DNA of 64,000 nt, from NCBI RefSeq assembly GCF_021730305.1, contig NZ_CP032674.1, forward strand, positions 4,821,001 through 4,885,000. Direction: 5' to 3'. How positions within the stretch are numbered: position 1 is the first letter of the stretch; each line of letters starts with the position of its first letter. Positions 19,439 to 28,820 of the stretch are shown piece by piece. This DNA comes from Xanthobacter sp. YC-JY1. Its GTDB lineage: Bacteria; Pseudomonadota; Alphaproteobacteria; Rhizobiales; Xanthobacteraceae. The position numbers and the translations under genes were made by a program. The notes below the pieces were generated by a model. That model made no database searches and had not been told where the DNA came from. It saw only the letters and a list, made by a program, of their open reading frames with translations.

Positions 19439-19454
19439 AAAATCCCAGAGTTTT
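19439..19454. promoter_or_regulatory. Possible LysR-type site between tautomerase and LysR genes
   Basis: AAAATCCCAGAGTTTT is an imperfect A/T-ended dyad with T-N11-A character, in an AT-rich stretch 15-30 bases before the LysR start. This is an assignment by position and form only. Confidence 0.35.
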
Positions 19455-19468
19455 GCTAATCTCATATC

Positions 19469-20344
19469 ATGATCCGCAATCTCGACCTCGACCTCATCCG
19501 CAGCTTCGCCGCCGTGGCCGACCTCGGCTCCATCTCCGCGGCGGCGCGCAAGGTGGGTCGCAGCCAGTCGGCGGTGAGCCTGCAGATGGATCGCCTCGCC
19601 GAGGCGGTGGGCTTTTCGCTGCTGGAGCGGCGCGGGCGGGCCGTGTCGCCCACGCCGCGGGGCGCGGCCTTCCTGGAGGACGCGCGGCGTCTCCTCGACC
19701 TCAATGACCGCATCCTCACCCAGCACGTCCACGGCGCCTTCGCCCAGCCGCTGCGCCTGGGCTTCGTGCAGGATGTGGGCGAGCAGGTGCTCCAGCGCAT
19801 CCTCTACCGGCTCTCGGCCAGCTTCCCGCAGGCGCCCATCACCGTGCGCGTCTGCACCACCACCCACATGCTCGACATGCTGCGCGCCGAGGAGCTGGAC
19901 GTGGCCGTGGGCTTCCGCAGCGAGAGCGAGCTGCCGGCCTCCCTGCTGCTGCGCGAATCCATGGTCTGGATCGCGGCGCGACAGCTGCGCCTCGACCGGG
20001 AGGCGCCGGTGCCCCTCGTGCTGTTCGAGCACCCGTGCAGCTGCCGCACCGCCGCCATCGCCGCGCTCAACGCCGCGGGGCGGCCGTTCCGCATCGCCTT
20101 CACCAGCCCCAGCCTGCCCGGTTTGATGGCGGCGGTGGGGGCGGGCATGGGCGTCACCGTGCGCTCGCCCCGGGCGCTTCGGCCGGACCTCGCCGTCGTC
20201 GCTGACCTCGACCGCGCGGCGCTGCCGGACATGGAATTCCTGCTCTACACCCGCCCCGGCGCCCGCCCGCCGGCGCTGCAGAAGGTGGAGGAGGTGCTGC
20301 AGGAGGAATTGCGGCGCGAGCATCCGCTCTACGCCGTGGCTTAA
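19469..20344 (+). CDS. LysR-family transcriptional regulator
   Basis: A 291-residue regulator. The winged helix-turn-helix spans 1-65 (LDLIRSFAAVADLGSISAAA, GRSQSAVSLQMDRLAEAVG, LLERRGRAVSPTPRG). The rest is the periplasmic-binding-like effector domain (MAAVGAGMGVTVRSPRAL). It is divergent from the tautomerase, sharing a 110-base AT-rich gap, and probably regulates it. The inducer is unknown. Confidence 0.92.
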   Translation: MIRNLDLDLIRSFAAVADLGSISAAARKVGRSQSAVSLQMDRLAEAVGFSLLERRGRAVSPTPRGAAFLEDARRLLDLNDRILTQHVHGAFAQPLRLGFVQDVGEQVLQRILYRLSASFPQAPITVRVCTTTHMLDMLRAEELDVAVGFRSESELPASLLLRESMVWIAARQLRLDREAPVPLVLFEHPCSCRTAAIAALNAAGRPFRIAFTSPSLPGLMAAVGAGMGVTVRSPRALRPDLAVVADLDRAALPDMEFLLYTRPGARPPALQKVEEVLQEELRREHPLYAVA

Positions 20345-20397
20345 GCCCGTGTTCGGACGATCATCCGGCGCGGGCAGCACGTCCACCCCGCACCCCC

Positions 20398-20506
20398 GTC
20401 ATGGCCGGGCTTGTCCCGGCCATCCACGTGGCCCGGCCGGGCACACATTCCGGGCTAACCGCTCCATCGGCCCGACGTGGATGCCCGGGACTAACCCGGG
20501 CATGAC
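20398..20506. repeat. Bipartite extragenic palindrome, copy 2 (109 bp)
   Basis: Begins GTCATGGCCGGG and ends CCCGGGCATGAC, with two hairpin arms and internal ATCCACGTGG / CGACGTGGAT. It is nearly the reverse complement of 42431-42537 and shares GTCAT ends and ATCCAC/GTGGAT cores with 8975-9082 and 39762-39870. It lies in the 258-base gap between lysR and selO, where no gene is seen. Confidence 0.82.
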
Positions 20507-20602
20507 GACACCGCAAATCTGGACACACCGGGACGAACCCGGCAGGCTTTTCCCATCGTTCGGTCCGGGACTGCCCATTTCGAGCCCGGCGGAGATTGCC
20601 CC

Positions 20603-22105
20603 ATGAGCACCACACAGCCGACCCTCAAGACGGGCCCTGCCTTCCCGTTCGACAATTCCTATGCCCGCGACCTCGCCGGCTTCTACGCGCCCGTCCTGCC
20701 CACCCCGGTGGAGGCGCCAGCGCTGGTGAAGGTGAACACCGCGCTGGCCGAGCTGCTGGGCCTCGACCCCGCCGATCTCGCGACGCCGGAAGGCGTGGCG
20801 GTGTTCGCCGGCCTCGCGGTGCCGGAAGGGGCGGAGCCCATCGCGCTCGCCTATGCCGGGCACCAGTTCGGCCATTTCTCGCCGCAGCTGGGGGATGGCC
20901 GCGCCATCCTGCTCGGCGAGGTGGTGGGCCGGGACGGGCTGCGCCGCGACATCCAGCTCAAGGGCTCCGGCCCCACCCCCTTCTCCCGCCGGGGCGACGG
21001 GCGGGCCGCGCTCGGGCCGGTGCTGCGCGAATACATCGTCAGCGAGGCCATGGCGGCGCTGGGCATTCCCACCACGCGAGCGCTGGCGGCAGTGACCACC
21101 GGCGAGCGCGTGGTGCGCGATCGCGCTTTGCCCGGCGGCGTGCTGGCGCGGGTGGCGGCGAGCCACATCCGCATCGGCACCTTCCAGTTCTTCGCCTCCC
21201 GCAAGGCGTTCGACGCGGTGAAGCAGCTCGCCGACTACACCATCGCCCGCCACTATCCCGACCTCGTGGGGGCGGAGAACCCGTATCTCGCTCTGCTGGA
21301 CGGCGTGATCGGCCGGCAGGCGGCGCTGGTGGCGCGCTGGCTGTGCGTCGGCTTCATCCATGGGGTGATGAATACGGACAACATGTCGGTCTCCGGGGAG
21401 ACCATCGATTACGGCCCCTGCGCCTTCATGGACGCCTACGACCCCAACACGGTCTTCTCCTCCATCGACGAGATGGGGCGCTATGCCTATGGCAACCAGC
21501 CGGACATCGCCCACTGGAACCTCGCCCGCTTCGCCGAGTGCCTGATCCCCATCATGGGCGAGGATCGCGAGGCCGCCATCGCCGCCGCCAATGCGGCGCT
21601 GGGCACCTTCCCCGCGCGCTTCTATGCCGCCTACCACGCCGGGCTTGCCGCCAAGATCGGCCTGCCGGAGGCCAGCGAAGAGGATGTGGCCCTCGCCCAT
21701 GACCTCCTCAACGTGATGAACGGCTCCAAGGCCGACTTCACCCTCACCTTCCGCCGCCTCGGCGCGCTGGCGGAGGACGAGGACGCGGGCGGGCCTGTGC
21801 GCGACCTGTTCCTCGATCGGGCGGCCTTTGACGCCTGGGCCGAACGCTGGCGCGCGCGCCTCGCCGAGACCGGCCGATCCGGCGCCGACATCCGCGCCGG
21901 GATGGATGCGGTGAACCCGCTCTTCATCCCCCGCAACCATCTGGTGGAAGAAGTCATCGCCGCCGCCATCGAGCGCGGCGACCTCGGCCCCTTCGAGCGG
22001 CTGAACACGGTGCTGGCGCGGCCCTATGCGGATCAGCCCGACTTCACCGCCTATGCGGGGCTGCCGCCGTCCATGGAGGGGTATCGCACGTTCTGCGGGA
22101 CGTGA
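20603..22105 (+). CDS. selO: Protein adenylyltransferase SelO (YdiU family)
   Basis: A 500-residue pseudokinase-fold enzyme that transfers AMP from ATP to Ser/Thr/Tyr of target proteins. Seen: FDNSYARDL at the start, [18 protein letters not shown] (family signature), [20 protein letters not shown], and the metal/active-site region [20 protein letters not shown] and [14 protein letters not shown]. Length is that of bacterial SelO. The C-terminus ends FCGT; the selenocysteine of animal SelO near this end is not present, but a Cys is. ATG 20603 follows CCGGCGGAGATTGCCCC. Confidence 0.95.
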   Translation: MSTTQPTLKTGPAFPFDNSYARDLAGFYAPVLPTPVEAPALVKVNTALAELLGLDPADLATPEGVAVFAGLAVPEGAEPIALAYAGHQFGHFSPQLGDGRAILLGEVVGRDGLRRDIQLKGSGPTPFSRRGDGRAALGPVLREYIVSEAMAALGIPTTRALAAVTTGERVVRDRALPGGVLARVAASHIRIGTFQFFASRKAFDAVKQLADYTIARHYPDLVGAENPYLALLDGVIGRQAALVARWLCVGFIHGVMNTDNMSVSGETIDYGPCAFMDAYDPNTVFSSIDEMGRYAYGNQPDIAHWNLARFAECLIPIMGEDREAAIAAANAALGTFPARFYAAYHAGLAAKIGLPEASEEDVALAHDLLNVMNGSKADFTLTFRRLGALAEDEDAGGPVRDLFLDRAAFDAWAERWRARLAETGRSGADIRAGMDAVNPLFIPRNHLVEEVIAAAIERGDLGPFERLNTVLARPYADQPDFTAYAGLPPSMEGYRTFCGT

Positions 22106-22110
22106 GGGGG

Positions 22111-22238
22111 GCTCCCTCTCCCCTTGCGGGAGAGGGCCGGGGTGAGGGGTATCGCGCCGCCCGAACCGACATCGGACATGCGGAGGCAGCCCCCTCACCC
22201 CCAGCCCCTCTCCCGCAAGGGGAGAGGGGAGCAGCGTC
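22111..22238. repeat. Extragenic palindrome with CCCTCTCCC/GGGAGAGGG arms (short form)
   Basis: CCCTCTCCC at 22114 pairs with GGGAGAGGG ending at 22136, followed by CCGGGGTGAGGGGTAT. A reversed partner (CCCCTCACCCC... CCCCTCTCCC / GGGGAGAGGGG) closes the unit at 22238. A 26-base block is identical at 22127-22152 and 32134-32159. It lies between selO and the groEL terminator. Confidence 0.75.
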
Positions 22239-22268
22239 GCCCCATCGCTCGTCTGTACCGCACAGCCC

Positions 22269-22299
22269 AAAAGAAAAGGGCGCGGCCGAAGCCGCGCCC
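22269..22299 (-). terminator. Rho-independent terminator of groESL
   Basis: On the minus strand GGGCGCGGC-TTCG-GCCGCGCCC, a 9-bp stem with a stable UUCG loop, is followed by TTTTCTTTT. It lies about 100 bases after the groEL stop. Confidence 0.88.
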
Positions 22300-22325
22300 T
22301 CTCTCATTTCTGGACCGGAGGATGG

Positions 22326-22377
22326 ATCAGAAGTCCATGCCACCACCGAAGCCGGCGCTGCCGGCTTCGGCACTTAA
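22326..22377 (-). pseudogene. Remnant of a GroEL 3' end downstream of groEL
   Basis: Read on the minus strand, this 52-base stretch translates as ...EAGSAGFGGGMDF-stop, i.e. a GroEL-type Gly-Met tail, although the real groEL already stopped at 22401. The 18 bases 22327-22344 are identical to the last 18 bases of groEL (22401-22418). The stretch also contains an 11-bp hairpin (22346-22356 / 22360-22370). It is best explained as a leftover from duplication or recombination with another groEL copy. Confidence 0.6.
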
Positions 22378-22400
22378 CATTCCGGTCGGCGCGGACTTCC

Positions 22401-24083
<1,683 letters not shown>

Positions 24084-24117
24084 TCAGCAACTCACACGGC
24101 ACATCACTTGGCCAAGC

Positions 24118-24408
24118 TCACTTGGCGATGACGCCGAGGATGTCGCTTTCTTTCATGATGAGCAGATCCTGGCCGTCGATCTTGACCTCGGTGCCGGACC
24201 ACTTGCCGAACAGCACGCGGTCGCCGGCCTGCACGTCGAGGGGGACGAGCTTGCCGCTCTCGTCACGGGCACCGGCGCCCACCGCGATCACCTCGCCCTC
24301 CTGGGGCTTTTCCTTGGCGGTGTCGGGGATGATGATGCCGCCGGCGGTCTTCTGCTCGGCTTCGATGCGCTTGACGACCACGCGGTCGTGCAGAGGACGG
24401 AAGGACAT
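24118..24408 (-). CDS. groES: Co-chaperonin GroES (10 kDa)
   Basis: A 96-residue co-chaperonin of standard length. It begins [19 protein letters not shown], has the mobile loop around [20 protein letters not shown] and the KYSGTEVK-like segment ([20 protein letters not shown]) before the end. It caps the GroEL ring. First gene of the operon; the 5' leader holds a CIRCE element about 45 bases before the start. Confidence 0.98.
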   Translation of the reverse strand: MSFRPLHDRVVVKRIEAEQKTAGGIIIPDTAKEKPQEGEVIAVGAGARDESGKLVPLDVQAGDRVLFGKWSGTEVKIDGQDLLIMKESDILGVIAK

Positions 24409-24454
24409 GGGTCGTTACCTCTTCGAGGGGAGCGCGGGCACTGGCCCGCCGTTC

Positions 24455-24479
24455 TGGCACTCCCGAATGAAGAGTGCCA
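24455..24479 (-). promoter_or_regulatory. CIRCE element (HrcA operator)
   Basis: TGGCACTC-N9-GAGTGCCA, an inverted repeat with 9-base spacer, differs by only one symmetric position from the consensus TTAGCACTC-N9-GAGTGCTAA core. It lies between the heat-shock promoter and groES, where HrcA represses groESL in many bacteria. Confidence 0.92.
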
Positions 24480-24488
24480 AGCTCGTCG

Positions 24489-24520
24489 CGGAGATAAGGG
24501 CGCGCCCGGCCAACGTCAAG
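24489..24520 (-). promoter_or_regulatory. Sigma-32-type heat-shock promoter of groESL
   Basis: On the minus strand CTTG (24520-24517) is followed after 18 bases by CTTATCTCCG (24498-24489). This fits the alphaproteobacterial heat-shock consensus CTTG-N17/18-CYTATNTNNG at every fixed position. Transcription would start just before the CIRCE element. The rest of the 304-base gap up to 24712 shows nothing else clear. Confidence 0.82.
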
Positions 24521-24712
24521 GCGCGCTGCAGCAATCAGGGAGCTAGCAAAGCGGTAACGAGCCGTGGGATAAGCTCTTTGGGAGCTGAGGCTTGACGGCG
24601 GACGGGGGCGGATGCAGACGGCATCGACGACGACGGCGCAAGCCTTTATGGTCAGGCGACTGTCTGGGTGGTCGCATTCTTGTTCCAGGCGGCGGGAGGC
24701 CTCGGAAAGCAC

Positions 24713-25252
24713 ATGACGAAGATGGTTGCGGGATCCAAGTCTGCTTTCGGGCGGTCCGCTTTCGGATGGACGGCCTTCGGGCGGCCGCGCGCCGCGCTGG
24801 CCGGCGCCGCCCTCACCGTGCTGGCCCTCGGCCTCGCCGGCTGCGAGACGACCCCCTCCGCGCCGCCGCCGGCCGCGCGCCCGGTCTATACCAGCCCGAT
24901 CCCGCCCGACCGCCTCGTCGGCCGCTGGGGCCTTGCCGCCTACCACCGCCCGGACGACGCCACGCGCACCGAAGCCCAGGCCAAGGCCTCCTGCGGCAAC
25001 CAGCCCTACGTCATTACCGCAGGGACCAATGGCGGCGTGATGATGTATCTCGCCGACGACAACAAGCTGACCGAGCTGGTCTCCAAGCAGGTGGGCAACG
25101 GCCCGGTCTATATCGGTCCGCCCGACGACCCGGCCGGCGGCGAGCGCGACCGTCAGGTGGTGCGCTTCGACAACAACATCCTGGTGCTGAAGTTCGTCGA
25201 CCCGGAAGTGGCCAAGCGCTACGGCACCATGGTCTACGTGCGCTGCGCGTGA
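24713..25252 (+). CDS. Putative lipoprotein of unknown function
   Basis: A 179-residue protein. A hydrophobic segment AALAGAALTVLALGLAGC ends in lipobox LAGC with lipidation at C44, so the mature protein is probably membrane-anchored. The N-terminus ahead of it is unusual: three tandem units AFGRS, AFGWT and AFGRP, encoded by 15-base DNA repeats at 24743-24787. After the lipid Cys comes a Pro-rich linker, then a beta-rich domain with VGRWGLAAYHRPDDATRTEAQ and two Cys (near 91 and 178). I do not recognise the domain. Starts at ATG 24713 or 24722 are both possible. Confidence 0.7.
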   Translation: MTKMVAGSKSAFGRSAFGWTAFGRPRAALAGAALTVLALGLAGCETTPSAPPPAARPVYTSPIPPDRLVGRWGLAAYHRPDDATRTEAQAKASCGNQPYVITAGTNGGVMMYLADDNKLTELVSKQVGNGPVYIGPPDDPAGGERDRQVVRFDNNILVLKFVDPEVAKRYGTMVYVRCA

Positions 25253-25352
25253 CCTGAGGGGCCACGCGCCCTCTTTCGCGCCAAGCGCCCGACGGCGCTG
25301 AAGCATCCTGAAAAGCTCACCGCCCGAAGGCGGCGAAATCACAGTGATCAGC

Positions 25353-26351
25353 TCACCGCCCAAAGGCGGTGAGCATGGCAGACCCCCGGTTGGTGGGGTC
25401 GAACAGGTGCAGGCCCAGTTCCTCGGCCAGTTCCCGGAAGGCGGCGATGCCGCGCACGGAATTGCCCCGCCCGTCGAGCCGGGGTGAATAGGTGGCGATG
25501 CCGAGCTGGCGGTTGACCACCCCGAGGATACCGCCGCCCACCCCGCTCTTGGCCGGAACGCCCACGTCGAAGGCCCAGTTGCCGGCGAAATTGTACATCC
25601 CGCAGGTGAACATCACGGCGAGCGTTGAGCGCACCGCATCCACCGCGAAGGCCGTCGTGCCGGTGAGCGGGTTCTCGCCGATATTGGCGAGCGTCGCCCC
25701 CATGCGGGCGAGATCGCCGGCCGTCACCAATATGGAGCACTGGCGGAAATAGAGGTCCAGCGTCGCGTCCACCCCGGCGGTGAGCGCGCCGGCGCTGGTG
25801 AGGAGATGGGCGATGCCGCGGTTGCGGTGCGCCGTCTCGGCCTCCGAGCGGAACACCGCCTCGTCCACCACCAGCCGCCGCCCGGCCGCGGCGGAGAAGC
25901 GGTCCAGAACGAAATCCAGCGCCTCCGCGCCGAGATGCTCCACCAGCAGGCCCGAGACGGTGATGGCCCCGGCATTCACCATGGGGTTGAAGGGCCGGTT
26001 GGTCTCGGCATCGAAGACGATGGCGTTGAAGGCATCCCCCGAAGGCTCCACCCCGACGCGGGAGAGCACCTTTTCGCGGCCGGCCACCTCGAGGGCGAGA
26101 CAGAAGGCAAATGCCTTCGAAATCGACTGGATGGTGAACGCCACGTCGGCATCCCCCACCGAGACCACCTCCCCCTCCACCGAGACGGCGGCAATGCCGA
26201 AGCGATCGGGGTCCACCAGCGCCAGTTCGGGAATGTAGTCGGCGAGCGCACCCGACGTGTCGGTGCGGGTGCGCTCATAGGTGTGGCGCACCACCGTCTC
26301 CAGCCCGTAGCCGGCCGGCACCGCGGGAGCCGCATGCAGGCTCGAATCCAT
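25353..26351 (-). CDS. glsA: Glutaminase A
   Basis: A 332-residue serine-dependent glutaminase converting L-glutamine to glutamate and ammonia. The beta-lactamase-like fold shows the catalytic S-x-x-K in FTIQSISKAFAF and the family stretches NPMVNAGAITVSGLL, HRNRGIAHLLTSAG and GTTAFAVDAVRSTLAVMFTCG. The start at 26351 follows GGGGGAAGAG; 64 extra residues in the longer frame look non-coding. The gene is alone. Its last 20 bases (25350-25369) recur with one mismatch just past the stop, at 25314-25333. Confidence 0.94.
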   Translation of the reverse strand: MDSSLHAAPAVPAGYGLETVVRHTYERTRTDTSGALADYIPELALVDPDRFGIAAVSVEGEVVSVGDADVAFTIQSISKAFAFCLALEVAGREKVLSRVGVEPSGDAFNAIVFDAETNRPFNPMVNAGAITVSGLLVEHLGAEALDFVLDRFSAAAGRRLVVDEAVFRSEAETAHRNRGIAHLLTSAGALTAGVDATLDLYFRQCSILVTAGDLARMGATLANIGENPLTGTTAFAVDAVRSTLAVMFTCGMYNFAGNWAFDVGVPAKSGVGGGILGVVNRQLGIATYSPRLDGRGNSVRGIAAFRELAEELGLHLFDPTNRGSAMLTAFGR

Positions 26352-26633
26352 CTCTTCCCCCTTGCCGACCACAGGCATGGACCAGGCGGCCGCGTCGCGG
26401 TGAGCAAAGCACAAGGCGTGCCACGACGGCCCGCGCGACCCGTCCAGCCCGTCGCGCCGCAAGGAGGAAACGGCATCAGCTGGAATTAGTCTATTTCGAT
26501 TCTCGGGGAAGATCAGAACAGTTATCGTTTTGAGACAATCCAATATTACCCGACATCATCCCCCGCATATTGCCCCAGCGGTATCCGATTAATAAAAGAG
26601 CAGGAAGTCGCCTCAATTGCGTCGAGCCCCGCG
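26352..26633. other. AT-richer promoter region upstream of the siderophore receptor
   Basis: A 282-base gap between divergent glsA and the TonB-dependent receptor. The part 26480-26620 is noticeably richer in A+T than its surroundings and must hold both promoters. I looked for Fur, Irr and iron-rhodo-box motifs and saw none that is convincing. Confidence 0.4.
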
Positions 26634-28820
26634 ATGCCCGTCTTTACACCTCATCCGTACGACCATCGCCGCCGGAACAAGGGCTCCTTGGGTCGCAAAA
26701 GCCGGCATAGTCTCGCCGGAAACCCATTCTCGACCATTGCGCTTACGGCCAGATCTCTGCTCGCCACGTCCGCCTTGATCGTGCCCGTCAGCTTCGGCAT
26801 GGCGCAGGCACAGGAGGCGGCGCCGTCCGTCGCGCTGCCCACGGTGAACGTCGAGGGCGTGGCCGAGACCGCCTGGGGGCCGGTGGAGGGCTATGTGGCG
26901 ACCCGCTCCGGCGCCGGCACCAAGACCGACACGCCGCTCATCGAGACGCCCCGCTCCATCTCGGTGGTGACGCGGCAGGAGATGGACGACCGGGCGGTGC
27001 AGAACGTGGTGGATGCCGTCTCCTACACCGCTGGCGTGCTCACCGGCGCCTACGGGTATGATCCGCGGTTCGACGACATCTACATCCGCGGCTTCGCCGT
27101 AACCTCGCGGGGCGACTTCCGCGACGGCCTGTCCCAACTCTCCGGCAATTTCGCCTATTGGCGCACCGACCCGTACGGCCTCGAGCGCATCGACGTCATC
27201 AAGGGACCGGCCGGCGTGCTCTACGGCCAGACCGTGCCGGGCGGCCTCATCAACCGCATCTCCAAGATGCCGGTAGACAAGACCTTCGCGGAAGTGGAGG
27301 CGCAGCTCGGCGACCCGGCCTGGTCGCAGGCCGCGTTCGACGTGGGCGGCCGTGCCAATGCGGACGGCAGCGTGCTCTACCGCCTCACCGGCCTCGCCCG
27401 CGCCGCCGACGGCACCGTGAGCTACACCACCAACAACGCCCTCTACCTCGCCCCATCGGTGACGTTCCAGAACGACACCACGCGCCTCACCATCCTCGCC
27501 AACGTGCTCGACAGCCGGGTGCCGTCCAACACCCAGTATTGGCAGACCCCCACCACGCTCACCCGCATCCCCATGGGGACCACCTACAACTCCATCCAGC
27601 AGACGCAGGAGCAGATCGGCTACCAGCTGGAGCACGCCTTCAACGACGTGTGGAGCGCCAAGCAGAACGTCCGCTACGGCCACATCGACAACCAGAGCCT
27701 GTGGATGGACGCCAACGGTGTCGTGACCGGCCCGCTCATCTCCATGACGGCGGCCAACTACATCGAGACCGTGGACAGCTTCCAGGCCGACAACCAGTTG
27801 CAGGCCAAGTTCACCACCGGCCCGGTCGAGCACAAGGTGCTGGGGGGCGTGGACTATCTCTGGCTGGACAGCTCCTACGGCATGGGCGACGGACCGGCAG
27901 GGGACGTGAACATCTTCAACCCCAACGTGCCCAACCTCCTGGTCATGCCAGCCATCACCTCGCGGGACGGCGCGGGGCTCAATCAGGTCGGGCTCTATCT
28001 TCAGGACCAGATGGCGTTCGGCGACGGCTGGCGTTTCCTCATCGGCGGGCGGCAGGACTTCGCCTCCACCAGCCAGAGCAGCTTCGGCATCGAGACCGCC
28101 GGCCGCGACGACCAGGCCTTCACCTGGCAGGCCGGGCTGCTCTATGCCTTCGAGAACGGCGTCTCGCCTTATGTGAGCTACGCGACGTCCTTCCTGCCCT
28201 CCATCAACGTGGACCAGAGCGGCCAGCTTCTGGAGCCGTCCAGCGGCGAGCAGTACGAGGCGGGCGTGAAGTATCAGCCCAAGGGCGGGCGCAGCTTCTT
28301 CACCCTCTCAGCCTATCAGATCACCCAGAACAATTACGCCGTGCCGGACCCGGTGAGCTTCTTCTACCTCCCGGTGGGCAATGTCCGCGTGCGTGGCTTC
28401 GAGGCGGAGGCGCTGGTGGAGCTGGCGCAGGGGCTTGATCTGACCGCCGCCTACACCTTCACCCAGGGCCGCATCATCAACAGCCTCGATGTTCCGACCA
28501 TCGGCAACACGCCGCCCAACATGCCCGCGCACATCGCCTCGCTCTGGGCGAAATACACCGTGCAGGATGGCGACTGGAAAGGCTTCGGCGTGGGCGGCGG
28601 CATCCGCTATATCGGCCCGTTCTGGTCGGATACGAACAATCTCTACAAGAACGGCGCGCAATATCCGGTGGATGCCGCGCTTTATTACGAGAAGGGCAAC
28701 TGGAACTTCCAGTTGAACGCGAAGAACGTCTTCGGGCAGCAGAACGCGCTGTTGAACGAGGGCTACTGGTACTGGCAGCAGGGACGCTCGGTGATCGCCT
28801 CCGTGCGCTATCGCTGGTGA
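26634..28820 (+). CDS. TonB-dependent siderophore receptor
   Basis: A 728-residue outer-membrane receptor of the FhuA/FcuA/FoxA type. After an unusually long N-terminal leader, hydrophobic core ALTARSLLATSALIVPVSFG with a cleavage site near AQAQ, the plug begins with TDTPLIETPRSISVVTRQEM and continues with YIRGFAVTSRGDFRDGL and LERIDVIKGPAGVLYGQTVP. The beta-barrel ends in an aromatic residue (RYRW), as needed for BAM insertion. No N-terminal signalling domain is seen, so no sigma/anti-sigma control is expected. It is coupled (GTGA overlap) to a PepSY protein, a common ferric-siderophore reductase partner. Confidence 0.93.
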   Translation: MPVFTPHPYDHRRRNKGSLGRKSRHSLAGNPFSTIALTARSLLATSALIVPVSFGMAQAQEAAPSVALPTVNVEGVAETAWGPVEGYVATRSGAGTKTDTPLIETPRSISVVTRQEMDDRAVQNVVDAVSYTAGVLTGAYGYDPRFDDIYIRGFAVTSRGDFRDGLSQLSGNFAYWRTDPYGLERIDVIKGPAGVLYGQTVPGGLINRISKMPVDKTFAEVEAQLGDPAWSQAAFDVGGRANADGSVLYRLTGLARAADGTVSYTTNNALYLAPSVTFQNDTTRLTILANVLDSRVPSNTQYWQTPTTLTRIPMGTTYNSIQQTQEQIGYQLEHAFNDVWSAKQNVRYGHIDNQSLWMDANGVVTGPLISMTAANYIETVDSFQADNQLQAKFTTGPVEHKVLGGVDYLWLDSSYGMGDGPAGDVNIFNPNVPNLLVMPAITSRDGAGLNQVGLYLQDQMAFGDGWRFLIGGRQDFASTSQSSFGIETAGRDDQAFTWQAGLLYAFENGVSPYVSYATSFLPSINVDQSGQLLEPSSGEQYEAGVKYQPKGGRSFFTLSAYQITQNNYAVPDPVSFFYLPVGNVRVRGFEAEALVELAQGLDLTAAYTFTQGRIINSLDVPTIGNTPPNMPAHIASLWAKYTVQDGDWKGFGVGGGIRYIGPFWSDTNNLYKNGAQYPVDAALYYEKGNWNFQLNAKNVFGQQNALLNEGYWYWQQGRSVIASVRYRW

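Noticed and set aside
20603..22105. Possible selenocysteine in SelO
   Set aside because: The end reads FCGT with a normal Cys codon and a TGA stop; no in-frame internal TGA or SECIS-like need is seen.
26480..26620. Fur box or iron-responsive element before the siderophore receptor
   Set aside because: AT-rich, but no arrangement matched known Fur, Irr or TGA-N9-TCA patterns closely enough to claim.
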